Assembly (NCBI RefSeq): GCF_009709555.1
Contig: NZ_WJBG01000106.1
Span: 1-64,000, forward strand
Length of the DNA: 64,000 bases
Direction: 5' to 3'
DNA from: Streptomyces blattellae
GTDB taxonomy: Bacteria; Actinomycetota; Actinomycetes; Streptomycetales; Streptomycetaceae
The translations under genes were made by a program, and so were the position numbers. Within the stretch, counting starts at the first letter, position 1. Every line of letters starts with the position of its first letter. Shown piece by piece: positions 18,493 to 28,139 of the stretch. The notes beneath the pieces are model-generated. The model was not told the DNA's origin. It saw only the letters and a list, made by a program, of their open reading frames with translations, and searched no databases.

Positions 18493-19718
18493 CCACGCCC
18501 CTGGGGGAGGTGCTGGACGGCCGGCGCACCGCCGAGTTCCAGAAGGCCGCCCGCGCCCTGCTGAAGGAGCCGCTGCTGCTCGCGCACGGCCCGCACGCCG
18601 ACGAGTTCCGTCTGGTGCGGCAGCACGCCGCCGACCTGCGCGACTGGTTCGACCGCAACACCGGCTGGGCGCTGCGGGTGGACGCGGAGTCCGCCCGGCT
18701 GGGCAGAACACCCGGCACCCTGGCCGACCCCACACACCCGGCGCGCGAGGCCTCGCGCGCTCGCGCGCCCTTCACCCGGCGCCGCTATGTGCTGCTGTGC
18801 CTGGCGCTGGCCGCGCTGGAGCGGGGCGAGGCACAGATCGCGCTCGGCCGGCTCGCCGAGCAGGTGGTCCTGGACGCCGCCGATCCCCGGCTGGCCGCCG
18901 CCGGGGTCGAGTTCACCCTGGAGCGGCGCGACGAGCGGCTGGATCTGGCGGCAGTGGTGCGGCTGCTCATGCGGTACGGGGTGCTGCGGCGGGTGGCCGG
19001 GGACGAGGACGCCTACGTCAGCGGCGCGGGCGATGTGCTCTACGACGTCCAGCGCCGCGTCCTGGCCGGACTGCTCGCCGCCCACCGCGGCCCGTCGATG
19101 ATCACCGCCGGGACCTTCGAGGAGCGGCTGGCCGAGCTGACCGCCGAAAGCGCCCTGGACAGCGACGAACTGCGCTTCCGCGCCATCCGCCGGCGACTGA
19201 CCCGCCGCCTGCTGGACGACCCGGTGCTGTACTACGGCGAGCTGACCGACGAGGAACAGGCCTACCTGACCCGGCAGCGTGCCTTCATCACCGCGCGGAT
19301 CACCGAACTGACCGGCCTGGTCGCGGAGGTGCGCGCCGAGGGCATCGCCATGGTCGACCCCCTGGACGACCTGACCGACGTGCGGATGCCCGAGCAGGGC
19401 ACCCACGGCCACATCACCCTGCTGCTCGCCGAGCACCTCGCGGCCGCGGACGGCGCGGTGAGCCGGGGCGAGTTGGAGGAAAGGGTGCGGGAACTGGCCG
19501 TGGAACACGGCGGGTTCTGGTCCAAGAGCGCTAAACAGCCCGGGGCGGAAGGGGAGCTGGTCGAGCAGGCGCTGGCCAAGCTGACCGCGCTCGGCCTGGT
19601 CACCGCCGTGCCCGGCGGCGTCGCCCGGCTGCCGGCGCTGGCCCGGTACGCGGTCGGCGAGACTGTCGTAAGAGAACCGGGAGTCCGTACCTCTCAGCGA
19701 AAGGCGCAGCAGCCGTGA
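18489..19718 (+). CDS. jetB: Wadjet JetB (DUF2398, TIGR02678 family)
   Basis: A 409-residue protein of the TIGR02678/DUF2398 family, the winged-helix (KITE-like) partner of the SMC ATPase in this Wadjet class. Recognisable stretches are FQKAARALLKEPLL, RRRYVLLCLALAALER, LLMRYGVLRR and RRRLTRRLLDDPVLYYGEL. Its start overlaps the JetA stop, and its own stop overlaps the JetC GTG start. No catalytic residues are expected. Confidence 0.87.
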   Translation: MTTPLGEVLDGRRTAEFQKAARALLKEPLLLAHGPHADEFRLVRQHAADLRDWFDRNTGWALRVDAESARLGRTPGTLADPTHPAREASRARAPFTRRRYVLLCLALAALERGEAQIALGRLAEQVVLDAADPRLAAAGVEFTLERRDERLDLAAVVRLLMRYGVLRRVAGDEDAYVSGAGDVLYDVQRRVLAGLLAAHRGPSMITAGTFEERLAELTAESALDSDELRFRAIRRRLTRRLLDDPVLYYGELTDEEQAYLTRQRAFITARITELTGLVAEVRAEGIAMVDPLDDLTDVRMPEQGTHGHITLLLAEHLAAADGAVSRGELEERVRELAVEHGGFWSKSAKQPGAEGELVEQALAKLTALGLVTAVPGGVARLPALARYAVGETVVREPGVRTSQRKAQQP

Positions 19719-22700
19719 CCGCCCTGCCCGTCCCCGCGCCCGGCCGGTGGCGGCCGCTGCGCATCGGCCTGGTCGACCTCTTCTACTACGACACCGAGGA
19801 GTTCTGGTTCCGCGACGGCCGCCTGCTGCTGCGCGGCAACAACGGCACCGGCAAGTCGAAGGTCCTCGCGCTGACCCTGCCGTTCCTGCTGGACGGCGAC
19901 CTGTCGGCACGCCGCGTGGAGCCCGACGCCGACCCGGGCAAGCGCATGGAGTGGAACCTGCTGCTGGGCGGGCAGCACCCGCACCCCGAGCGGCTCGGCT
20001 ACACCTGGATCGAGTTCGGCCGCCGGGACGGTCAGGACACGGCCACCGGACAGGACCGCTTCCTCACCCTGGTGTGCGGACTGAAGGCGGTGGCGGGGCG
20101 GGGTGTGGCCCGGCACTGGTACGCCGTCACCGACCAGCGGATCGGCGCGGAGTTCAGCCTGCTCGACGCCACCGGCACCGCGCTGTCACGGGACCGGCTC
20201 GCGGAGGCCGTCGCCGGGCACGGCATGGTGTACGACACGGCCACGGCGTACCGCAGAGCGGTCGACGAAGCCCTGTTCGGGCTGGGCGAGCGCCGGTACA
20301 CGGCCCTGGTGGACCTGCTCGTCCAGCTGCGCCAGCCACAGCTGTCGAAGCGGCCCAACGAGGCGGCGCTGTCACGGGCGCTGACCGAGGCGCTGCCGCC
20401 GATGGACCAGGCCGTGATCGCCGACGTGGCCGAGGCGTTCCGGTCCTTGGAGGAGGAGAAGGACGAGCTGCGAGCGGCCACCGAGGCCGAGCGGGCCGCC
20501 TCCGCCTTCCTGGACCACTACCGCCGTTACGCCCGCGTCGCTGCCCGCCGCCGCGCCCGGCTCCCGCGCCACGAGCACGCCCGCTACGAACAGCTGGGCC
20601 GCGACCTCGCCCAGGCCCAGGCGGAGCGGTCGCAGGCGCAGGAGGACCGGGAGCGGATCGCCGGGCGGATCGTGGAGTTGGAGGAGGCCGCCACACGGCT
20701 GACGGCGCAGGAGGCCGCGCTGCGTGAGGGCCCCGAGATGCGCAGTGCCCGGGAGCTGGAGCAGGCGGCGGCCGACGCCCGCCGCACCGCCGGGGACCTG
20801 ACTCGCGCCGAGGCGGACCGGGAGCAGGCGTCCCAGGCGCACACTCGCGCCCTGGGCCGCTCCGAGACCGCCGGGCGGCGGCTCGCGGTGGCCGGGCAGC
20901 AGGTCGCGGAGACGCTCGCCCGCGCGCGGGAGGCGGCCTCGGCCGCCCGCCTCGACGGGGAGCTGCGTACCGAGGGCGCTCCGGAGGCCGAACTGCGCCG
21001 CATGGCCGAGGAGTCGGTGGCGCGCAGGCGGCGCACCGTCGACCACGTGGAGGAGTTGGCCGCGCGCGCCGAGGAGGCCGCCGCCGAGCGGCGCGCAGCC
21101 GCCCGCCGCCTGGACGAGGCCCAGACCGAGGCCGGGCACACCGCCGGGCGACAGGCCGAGGCGGAGGACACCGCGGCCGAGACGGGCCGGGGCCTGGTCA
21201 CCGCCGTACGTGAACACCTGGATTCCTGCGAGGAGTTGACGCCCCAGGACCCGGCGGGCCTGCTGGACGGCCTGCAGGACTGGGTCACGCACCTGCAAGG
21301 CCCCTCCCCCGCGCGTGTGCACGCCGCCGACGCCCATCGTGCCCGGGCCGCGCACCTGGCCGACCACACGGCCGCCCTCGGTCAGCGGCTGACCCGACTG
21401 GACGGCCGACGCGCCGAGCTGGAGCGGGAGCTGGCCGGCCTGGACGCGGGCGGACAGCGCGGCCCTACGGCGCCCCACACGCGTACGCCCGGCGTGCGCG
21501 ACCAGGCTCCCGGGGCACCCCTGTGGCGGCTGGTCGACTTCCACGACCATGTCGCCGCCGCTGAACGCGCGGGCCTGGAGGCGGCGTTGGAGGCCTCCGG
21601 TCTGCTGGACGCCTGGGTGTGCCCGGACGGCACCGCCCTGCACGCGGACGGGCACGACGTGCTGCTGTCGCCGGGCGCACCGCTCGCCGGGAGCACCCTC
21701 GGCGAGGTGCTGCGCCCGGCCGTGGACCACGGCGACGCTCGCGCCGTGGAGGTGGGCGAGCAGACGATGGCCCGCCTCCTTTCCGCCGTGGGGTTGGGGT
21801 CCGGTGGCGACACCTGGGTGGCCACCGACGGCCGCTTCCGCGTCGGAGCCCTGACCGGCATCTGGTCCAAGGAGGCCGCCGAGTACGTGGGCGAGGGCGC
21901 CCGTGAGGAGGCACGCCGGGCCCGGATCGCCGTCCTGCGCGGCGAACTCGACGCCCTGGGACGCCAGTTGGACCGGTGGAAGACCGACCGGGCCACGGTG
22001 GCCCGGCGCCGCCGTACCCTGGACGCCGAACTGGCCGCCCTCCCCGACGACGCCGCCCTGCGCCAGGCGCACGCGCTGGCCGCAGCCGCTGCGGACGCCG
22101 CCCACCGGGCCCGCGCCCGCCAGGACGAACGCTCCGCCGAACTGGCCGCGGCGGCCGGGCGGGAAGCCGAGGCCGCCACCGAACTCACCGACACGGCCGC
22201 AGCCGTGAACCTGCCCGCCGGCCGGCCTGGGCTGGCCGCCGTCCGCGAGGCGCTGGCCGACCACACCGCCGTCCTCGCGGCCCTGTGGCCCGCCCTGCGC
22301 GAGCGCGCCGACGCCGGGCACGCCCTCGCCGACGAGCGTGCGGAGGCTGAGCGGGCCGCCGCCCGGGTGGCCGAACTGGTCCTGCGCGCCAAGGAGTCGG
22401 CCCGCCTCGCGGCCGCCGCCGACGAACGGCACAGCACCCTGCACGCCACCGTCGGCACGGCCGTCGCGGAGCTGGAGCGGCGCCTGGCCGCCACCGCCGA
22501 GGACCTGGCCGCCTGCGACCGCGAGCAGCGCCTGGCCCGCGAGGAACACGCCGCCGCCGACCGGCGTGCCAGTCGCGCCGAGGGCCGTATCGAACAACTG
22601 GAGAAGGACGTACGCGAGGCCGCCGCCGCCCGCGCCGAGGCCATCGCCGCGCTCCAGCGGTTCGCGGCCACCGGCCTGCTGACCGTCGCCCTGCCCGAGG

Positions 22701-23860
22701 CGGCCGTGCCCCCGCTGGACGACGGCCCATGGGCGGCCACTCCGGCCATCGCGCTGGCCCGCGCCGTCGAGGCACAGCTGTCGGGCCCGTCCGGCACCGA
22801 CGACTCCGACGGCGCCTGGGAACGCGTACAGAAACGGCTCAGCGAGGAGTACAAGAAGCTCCAGGACGCCCTCTCCCGCGGCGGCCACACCGCCACCGCG
22901 CGCATGGTCGAGGACGGCATGGTCGTCGACATCGTCTACCAGGGCCGCCGCCGGAACGTCCCCGAACTGGCCGGTGCGCTCGCCGCCGAAGTGGCCGAAC
23001 TGGCGCGCATCCTGTCCGCGCACGAACGCGAGATCCTCGAAACCCACCTGCTCACCGAGGTCGCGGGCACCCTGCAGGAACTGATCCAGGCGGCCGAGCG
23101 CCAGGTGCGGGCGATGAACGCCGAACTCCAGGAGCGGCCCACGTCCACCGGCATGAGACTGCGTCTGGTGTGGCGTGCCTCGCGCAAGGCCCCGACGGGC
23201 CTGGCCCAGGCACGGGAACGTCTGCGCCAGTCCGCGGACGCCTGGGCACCCGAGGACCGGTCGGCGGTCGGGGAGTTCCTGCAGGCCGAGATCGCCCGCC
23301 GGCAGAGCGACGACGCGGCGGGCAGCTGGCTGGAGGTGCTCACCGCGGCGCTCGACTACCGCGCCTGGCACGAGTTCGGCATCGAACGCCACCAGCACGG
23401 CACCTGGGTTCCGGCCACCGGCCCCGCCTCCGGCGGCGAACGCGTCCTGGCCGTGTCCGTTCCGCTGTTCGCCGCCGCCTCCTCGCACTACGCCACGGCC
23501 GCCCCCCACGCCCCGCGCCTGGTCACCCTGGACGAGGCGTTCGCGGGCGTGGACGACGACTCGCGCGCCAAGTGCCTGGGACTGCTGCACGCCTTCGACC
23601 TGGACGTGGTGATGACCAGCGAACGCGAATGGGCCTGCTACCCGCAGGTTCCCGGCATCGCCATCGCCCAGCTCTCCCGCGTCGACGAGATCGCCGCGGT
23701 CCTGGTGTCCCGCTGGGAATGGGACGGCACCGAGCGCCTGCGCGGCACCGAACCGGACCACCGCCTGGCGGTACTCCCCGCACCGGCCGAGCCCGCTGCC
23801 GCGCCGGTGAGTGCGGCAGCGATCAGGCCCGCTGAAGACACCGGCCGGGGCCTCTCGTGA
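19715..23860 (+). CDS. jetC: Wadjet JetC, SMC/MukB-like ATPase (TIGR02680 family)
   Basis: A 1381-residue SMC-type ATPase, the DNA-extruding motor of the Wadjet complex. Walker A GNNGTGKS is at 41-48; the C-terminal half supplies the signature ASGGERVLAVSVPLF near 1238 and Walker B LVTLDEAFAGVDDD near 1268. Between them lie very long Ala/Arg/Glu-rich coiled coils (about 240-520 and 690-1010) flanking a hinge-like globular segment near 560-680. All ATPase motifs look intact. The GTG start overlaps the JetB stop. Confidence 0.9.
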   Translation: MTALPVPAPGRWRPLRIGLVDLFYYDTEEFWFRDGRLLLRGNNGTGKSKVLALTLPFLLDGDLSARRVEPDADPGKRMEWNLLLGGQHPHPERLGYTWIEFGRRDGQDTATGQDRFLTLVCGLKAVAGRGVARHWYAVTDQRIGAEFSLLDATGTALSRDRLAEAVAGHGMVYDTATAYRRAVDEALFGLGERRYTALVDLLVQLRQPQLSKRPNEAALSRALTEALPPMDQAVIADVAEAFRSLEEEKDELRAATEAERAASAFLDHYRRYARVAARRRARLPRHEHARYEQLGRDLAQAQAERSQAQEDRERIAGRIVELEEAATRLTAQEAALREGPEMRSARELEQAAADARRTAGDLTRAEADREQASQAHTRALGRSETAGRRLAVAGQQVAETLARAREAASAARLDGELRTEGAPEAELRRMAEESVARRRRTVDHVEELAARAEEAAAERRAAARRLDEAQTEAGHTAGRQAEAEDTAAETGRGLVTAVREHLDSCEELTPQDPAGLLDGLQDWVTHLQGPSPARVHAADAHRARAAHLADHTAALGQRLTRLDGRRAELERELAGLDAGGQRGPTAPHTRTPGVRDQAPGAPLWRLVDFHDHVAAAERAGLEAALEASGLLDAWVCPDGTALHADGHDVLLSPGAPLAGSTLGEVLRPAVDHGDARAVEVGEQTMARLLSAVGLGSGGDTWVATDGRFRVGALTGIWSKEAAEYVGEGAREEARRARIAVLRGELDALGRQLDRWKTDRATVARRRRTLDAELAALPDDAALRQAHALAAAAADAAHRARARQDERSAELAAAAGREAEAATELTDTAAAVNLPAGRPGLAAVREALADHTAVLAALWPALRERADAGHALADERAEAERAAARVAELVLRAKESARLAAAADERHSTLHATVGTAVAELERRLAATAEDLAACDREQRLAREEHAAADRRASRAEGRIEQLEKDVREAAAARAEAIAALQRFAATGLLTVALPEAAVPPLDDGPWAATPAIALARAVEAQLSGPSGTDDSDGAWERVQKRLSEEYKKLQDALSRGGHTATARMVEDGMVVDIVYQGRRRNVPELAGALAAEVAELARILSAHEREILETHLLTEVAGTLQELIQAAERQVRAMNAELQERPTSTGMRLRLVWRASRKAPTGLAQARERLRQSADAWAPEDRSAVGEFLQAEIARRQSDDAAGSWLEVLTAALDYRAWHEFGIERHQHGTWVPATGPASGGERVLAVSVPLFAAASSHYATAAPHAPRLVTLDEAFAGVDDDSRAKCLGLLHAFDLDVVMTSEREWACYPQVPGIAIAQLSRVDEIAAVLVSRWEWDGTERLRGTEPDHRLAVLPAPAEPAAAPVSAAAIRPAEDTGRGLS

Positions 23861-25101
23861 GCATGAGCAGGCCCAAGGACCCCGGCCCGCGCATCGACCA
23901 CGACCGCCTCGGCCGCCTGCTCGGCGACCCCGGCCTCGTCTGGCTGGTCGAGCGGGTACGCCGCCGCCTGGAGCGGGACGAACCCCTCACCGGCCAGGTC
24001 AGCCTGGCCGCTCCCACCCCCGCGGAGCGTGCCGCCGCGGAACGCCTGTTGGGCCGTGCTCCACGCGCCGGACGCTCGCTGACCGTGCGCCTCGACGCGG
24101 TGGACGCCGTCCTGCGCCGCTCCGGCATCAGCCCCGAGGGCCTCGCAGCGGCCGTGACCGCCCTCACCGGCCCCGTCGCCCGGCTCGCTGACCTACGTGA
24201 GCGGGAGGCGAACGCCTGGCAGGACGCGTACGCCCCGCTCACCGCGTTGCGGCCCGAACTGGCCGACTGGGCCGACCGGTTGCGCAGGGACGGCCTCGTA
24301 CGCCGCCTCGCCCGCACCCCGCCCTCGGCGAAGGCCCTGCTCACCGACACCGCGACGGCTCTGCGGACCCTGCCCGCCGACCCCGCCGTGTCCCTGCCCG
24401 CCTTCGCCGCCGGCGCACTCGGCGACGCCCACGCCCTCGACGACGGCACCCCCCTCGCCGCCCTCGTCCTGTCCGGTGTCCGCGCCCTGACCGGCTTCCC
24501 GGACGGCAGCGGCGCCGAATGGCGCCGCGAGGCCTGGGCCTCGGCCGGTCTCCTCAGGGATGCCCTCTCCTCCACCGTCCTCAGCCTGAGCCTGCGCGGC
24601 ACTGCCGCGCTCGACTGGATGGCCGACACGGGCGAACCGACCGTCCTGACACTGCGCCAGCTCACCCACAGCCCGCCGAGAACGGCACCCAGGGTCGTGT
24701 ACGTGTGCGAGAACCCGACCGTCCTCGCCACCGCGGCCGACGTCCACGGGCCCACCTGCCCGCCCCTGGTCTGCCTCCAGGGCCAGCCCTCGGCCGCCGC
24801 CCTCACCCTGCTGCGCCACCTGCACGCCCAGGGGTCCCTGCTCCGCTACCACGGCGACTTCGACTGGGGCGGCCTGCGCATCGCCGGCGCCCTGCTGCAC
24901 CGCGTCCCCTGGCGCCCCTGGCGCTACACCGCCGCCGACTACCGCGCCGCGGCCGCCGTCACGCCCCTGGCACCGCTTTTGACCGGCGCACCCACCGCCG
25001 CCGCATGGGACCCGGAGCTGAGTCCGGCCCTCGCCGCACTCGGCGTGCGCATCGAGGAGGAGGCCGTCCTCGACACCCTCCTGGCCGACCTCGCCCCCTG
25101 A
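23857..25101 (+). CDS. jetD: Wadjet JetD, TOPRIM nuclease (DUF2399, TIGR02679 family)
   Basis: A 414-residue protein of the TIGR02679/DUF2399 family, the nuclease that cuts plasmid DNA caught by JetABC. The C-terminal TOPRIM domain is clear: VVYVCENPTVL near residue 280 supplies the conserved Glu and YHGDFDWGGLRIA near 330 the DxD metal ligands, so it appears catalytically competent. The GTG at 23857 overlaps the JetC stop; an ATG lies two codons on. It ends the operon. Confidence 0.9.
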   Translation: MSMSRPKDPGPRIDHDRLGRLLGDPGLVWLVERVRRRLERDEPLTGQVSLAAPTPAERAAAERLLGRAPRAGRSLTVRLDAVDAVLRRSGISPEGLAAAVTALTGPVARLADLREREANAWQDAYAPLTALRPELADWADRLRRDGLVRRLARTPPSAKALLTDTATALRTLPADPAVSLPAFAAGALGDAHALDDGTPLAALVLSGVRALTGFPDGSGAEWRREAWASAGLLRDALSSTVLSLSLRGTAALDWMADTGEPTVLTLRQLTHSPPRTAPRVVYVCENPTVLATAADVHGPTCPPLVCLQGQPSAAALTLLRHLHAQGSLLRYHGDFDWGGLRIAGALLHRVPWRPWRYTAADYRAAAAVTPLAPLLTGAPTAAAWDPELSPALAALGVRIEEEAVLDTLLADLAP

Positions 25102-25409
25102 AGCCGTCGACCAGGCGGAACGACGCCCCAAGCTCCCCGGTCGATGTGCCACTGCCCGACCGGATCACCGAGTACGCCGACCGGTTCCGCACAGCCTCCG
25201 CAAGCACACCTCGCCGGTGCGCTCCGGGTATCGACCGGCCCCGGACCGGTCCGCGGTGTCAACGCCCCTGGCAGTAAGGCGCGTTGAAATTCCTCACCCG
25301 TCTTCAGGCGGCCGACGCGGCTGTGTGACCCGGCTCTGCGAAGAGGCCGTCGACGTTTCTCCGAGGGCCGCGCATTCGTCGCCGCACCGCCGCGCGGTGG
25401 TCCGTCGGC
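25102..25409. other. Intergenic region after the Wadjet operon
   Basis: 308 bp between convergent genes. I see no gene, no strong hairpin and no promoter worth naming. ORFs reading through it are extensions of shadows of the neighbours. Confidence 0.4.
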
Positions 25410-25919
25410 TCAGCGGACCGGCCGGGACGGCAGCCGGTGCAGTTCCACCTCCGTGAGGTGGGCGTCGGCCACTGTGGCCGTCATGTACGTGCAGTGCGGC
25501 TGGCGGCGCCGGTCGGTCGGGGAGCCGGGGTTGAGCAGGCGCAGCCCGTTCGGGGCGGTGGTGTCCCACGGGATGTGGCTGTGGCCGAAGACAAGGACGT
25601 CCAGGTCGGGGAAGCGTGCGGCACAGCGGGCCGCCCGGCCCGGCGCGGCGCCCGTGTCGTGGACGGCCCCGAAGCGCAGGCCGCCGAGTTCGGCGTACGC
25701 CACCTCGGGGAGGCGGGCCCGCAGGTCGGGGCCGTCGTTGTTGCCGTACACGCCGATCAGCCTGCGGCTGTGGGCCGCCAGCAGGTCGAGCGTGGCCGTG
25801 TCGACCCAGTCGCCCGCGTGGAACACCACGTCGGCGTACGGGAGTTCGGCGAGGAGCTGCGCGGGCAGCGCCTTGGCCCGCTTGGGGAGATGGGTGTCGG
25901 ACATCAGGAGCAGGCGCAC
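25410..25919 (-). CDS. YfcE/MJ0936-type metallophosphoesterase
   Basis: A 169-residue calcineurin-like phosphoesterase with the complete metal-binding set: SDTHLP near residue 7, HAGDWVD, GNNDGPD, and the C-terminal FGHSHIP plus NPGSP. Members hydrolyse phosphodiesters such as cyclic nucleotides or bis-p-nitrophenyl phosphate; the cellular substrate here is unknown. The GTG start at 25919 gives MRLLLMSDTH. Confidence 0.88.
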   Translation of the reverse strand: MRLLLMSDTHLPKRAKALPAQLLAELPYADVVFHAGDWVDTATLDLLAAHSRRLIGVYGNNDGPDLRARLPEVAYAELGGLRFGAVHDTGAAPGRAARCAARFPDLDVLVFGHSHIPWDTTAPNGLRLLNPGSPTDRRRQPHCTYMTATVADAHLTEVELHRLPSRPVR

Positions 25920-26058
25920 ATCGTCAGCCTAGGCCGCGACGATCGGCGCCACGCGGTGGAGCCGGTCAGTGCCGACCCAGGCGAACGGGTTAGCATCGGG
26001 CAACGCCCGCCGTGTAAGAGTGGAAACGGGAAGCGAACTAAAGGGGGCTCAAGCCGGA

Positions 26059-27963
26059 ATGCCGGTCAAGGTCAGCGTGGTCATCCCGGTGTACAACCCG
26101 GGGCCGTACGTCGAGGACTGCATCGCCTCGCTGCTGAGACAGTCGCTGCCACCCGACGAATACGAAGTGATCTTCGTCGACGACGGCTCCACCGACGAGA
26201 CCCCGGCCCGCCTCGACGCGCTCGCCGCCGCCCACCCCGGTCTGATCCAGGTCATCCACCAGGAGAACTCCGGCTGGTCGGGCAAGCCCCGCAACGTCGG
26301 CATCGCCGCCGCCAAGGGCGAGTTCGTGATGTTCGTCGACAATGACGACTACCTGGGCGACGAGGCCCTGGAGCGGATGTACGACTACGGCGTGGCCAAC
26401 GGAGCCGATGTCGTCGTAGGAAAGATGGCGGGCAAGGGCCGCGGGGTTCCGGTGGAGCTGTTCCGCCGCAACCATCCGCACGCCACCGTCGAGAACGCCC
26501 CGCTGATCGACAGCCTCACCCCGCACAAGATGATCCGCCGGGAGTTCCTCGACCGGATCGACCTGCGCTTCCCCGAGGGCCGGCGGCGGCTGGAGGACCA
26601 CGTCTTCATCACGGAGGCGTATCTGCGCGCGGACAACGTCTCGGTGCTCAGCGACTACGTCTGCTACTACCACATCAAGCGGGACGACGCCGCGAACGCG
26701 GGCTTCCAGCGCTTCGACCCCGTCGCATACTTCAAGAACCTGTGTGAGGCCCTCGACATCGTCGACCGCTACACCGAGCCGGGGCCGGTGCGGGACCGGC
26801 TGCACCGGCGCTGGCTGCGGGTGGAGATGGTCGAGCGGATGCGTGGCCGCCGGCTGCTGGGGTGGCCGGCCGACTACCGCAAGGAGTTGTTCGACGCGAT
26901 GCGCGGTGTCGTCGTCGAGCGCTTCGGCCCGGGTGTCGCGGCCGGGATGCAGCCGACCCAGCAGGTCGTCGCCGCGCTGATCGCCGCCGACCGGTACGCC
27001 GACGTCGAGGCCTTCGCGGAATGGGAGGCCTCCGTCGTACCGAAGGCCGTGCCGGAGTCCCTGACCTGGCAGGACGGCACGCTGCGGATCGCCTTCACCG
27101 CCGAGTACGTCTCGCGCGGCACTCCGCTGCTGTTTCCCGCCGACGGGGTCCGCAGGCCGCTGGACGTGTCCGATGCGCTCGCCTGGGTCGCCGCGGACAC
27201 CGTCGCCCGGTTCGGCGAGGCCCGGGTGGATCTGCTGCTGCGCGAGCGCTCCAGTGCCGCCCGGTACTTCCAGCCGGTGGAGTTCACCCGCGAGCGGATC
27301 GAGGACGGGGACGCGGTACGGCTGGTGCTGAAGGCCAAGGCCACCGTGGATCCCACAGCCGTCGCGGGCGACGGTGTGTGGGACGCGTTCGTCCGTGTCC
27401 GGCTGGGCGGCTGGACCAAGGAGTGCCGGCTCGGTCCCGCCCCTCAGGACGCCCGCCGGGCCCCGTACGCCGCTGTCGTGGGCGGCCGTGTGGTGCTGCC
27501 GCACTGGAACGAACCGAACGCCGGCCTCTCCCTGGACATCGACCGCGCGAGCACGCGGCTCGGCCCCGGCGGGTTGTCGCCGGACGCCGTCTCGGTCTCC
27601 GGCGGCCGGCTCCGCGCCGCGCTGCCGCTGTACGTCGCCGGTGAGACCGAGGTCCTGCTGCGTGTCGGGTCCGGTGACGCGAAGGTCGACGGGCCGGGAA
27701 CCCTGTACGCGGACGGATCGGGGGCGCGGCTGGAGGCCGCGGTGCCCGCCGGCCGTCTGAAGGGCGGCGCGGCCTGGAAGGTGGCGATCAGCCCGCGCAC
27801 CACGGCACCGCGTTTCCTCGCGCTGCCGTTCGCGCTCAGGTCCGGTATCGGCGGGGTGCGCGTGGTGCGGAAGGAGTCTCCCGGCGTGCTGCGGCCGCTG
27901 CGGCGCTCGGTGGGCAGGACGGTACGGAAGGCGGCGGGCGCCCTCAGGAATCGGAGGGCGTGA
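26059..27963 (+). CDS. GT2 family glycosyltransferase with C-terminal beta domains
   Basis: A 634-residue transferase. The GT-A domain occupies residues 1-220: VSVVIPVYNPGPYVEDC, FVDDGSTDETP, NSGWSGKPRNVGI, the metal-binding FVDNDDYL, and LEDHVFITEAY with the probable catalytic base. Residues 330-600 are beta-rich repeats resembling the C-terminal modules of wall-teichoic-acid glycosyltransferases such as TarS. It probably decorates a cell-wall polymer; this is inference. AAGGGGG lies about 11 nt before the ATG. The neighbouring methyltransferase and sugar-nucleotide genes fit a surface-glycan locus. Confidence 0.85.
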   Translation: MPVKVSVVIPVYNPGPYVEDCIASLLRQSLPPDEYEVIFVDDGSTDETPARLDALAAAHPGLIQVIHQENSGWSGKPRNVGIAAAKGEFVMFVDNDDYLGDEALERMYDYGVANGADVVVGKMAGKGRGVPVELFRRNHPHATVENAPLIDSLTPHKMIRREFLDRIDLRFPEGRRRLEDHVFITEAYLRADNVSVLSDYVCYYHIKRDDAANAGFQRFDPVAYFKNLCEALDIVDRYTEPGPVRDRLHRRWLRVEMVERMRGRRLLGWPADYRKELFDAMRGVVVERFGPGVAAGMQPTQQVVAALIAADRYADVEAFAEWEASVVPKAVPESLTWQDGTLRIAFTAEYVSRGTPLLFPADGVRRPLDVSDALAWVAADTVARFGEARVDLLLRERSSAARYFQPVEFTRERIEDGDAVRLVLKAKATVDPTAVAGDGVWDAFVRVRLGGWTKECRLGPAPQDARRAPYAAVVGGRVVLPHWNEPNAGLSLDIDRASTRLGPGGLSPDAVSVSGGRLRAALPLYVAGETEVLLRVGSGDAKVDGPGTLYADGSGARLEAAVPAGRLKGGAAWKVAISPRTTAPRFLALPFALRSGIGGVRVVRKESPGVLRPLRRSVGRTVRKAAGALRNRRA

Positions 27964-28057
27964 ACGATCGTGCGACGCCACCGGATACGCGGGGTGCGGG
28001 ACATCCCGTCGGTGCTGTCGGATAAGGACGCGTCCGCATACGTCAGTATGCGCGACT

Positions 28058-28105
28058 GCCCCCGCCGGGATCGAGTGCTTCGCTGCACTCGATCCCGGCG
28101 GGGGC
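28058..28105. terminator. Very strong bidirectional hairpin terminator
   Basis: Perfect 21-bp inverted repeat (28058-28078 with 28085-28105) with the 6-nt loop TTCGCT, placed between the convergent glycosyltransferase and methyltransferase genes. Confidence 0.85.
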
Positions 28106-28139
28106 TCCGGTCATTTCCCGCGAGGGTTTCCCGCGAGGG

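Noticed and set aside
20372..23761. 1129-codon minus-strand ORF
   Set aside because: Opposite the Wadjet SMC ATPase; composition reflects the complementary strand only.
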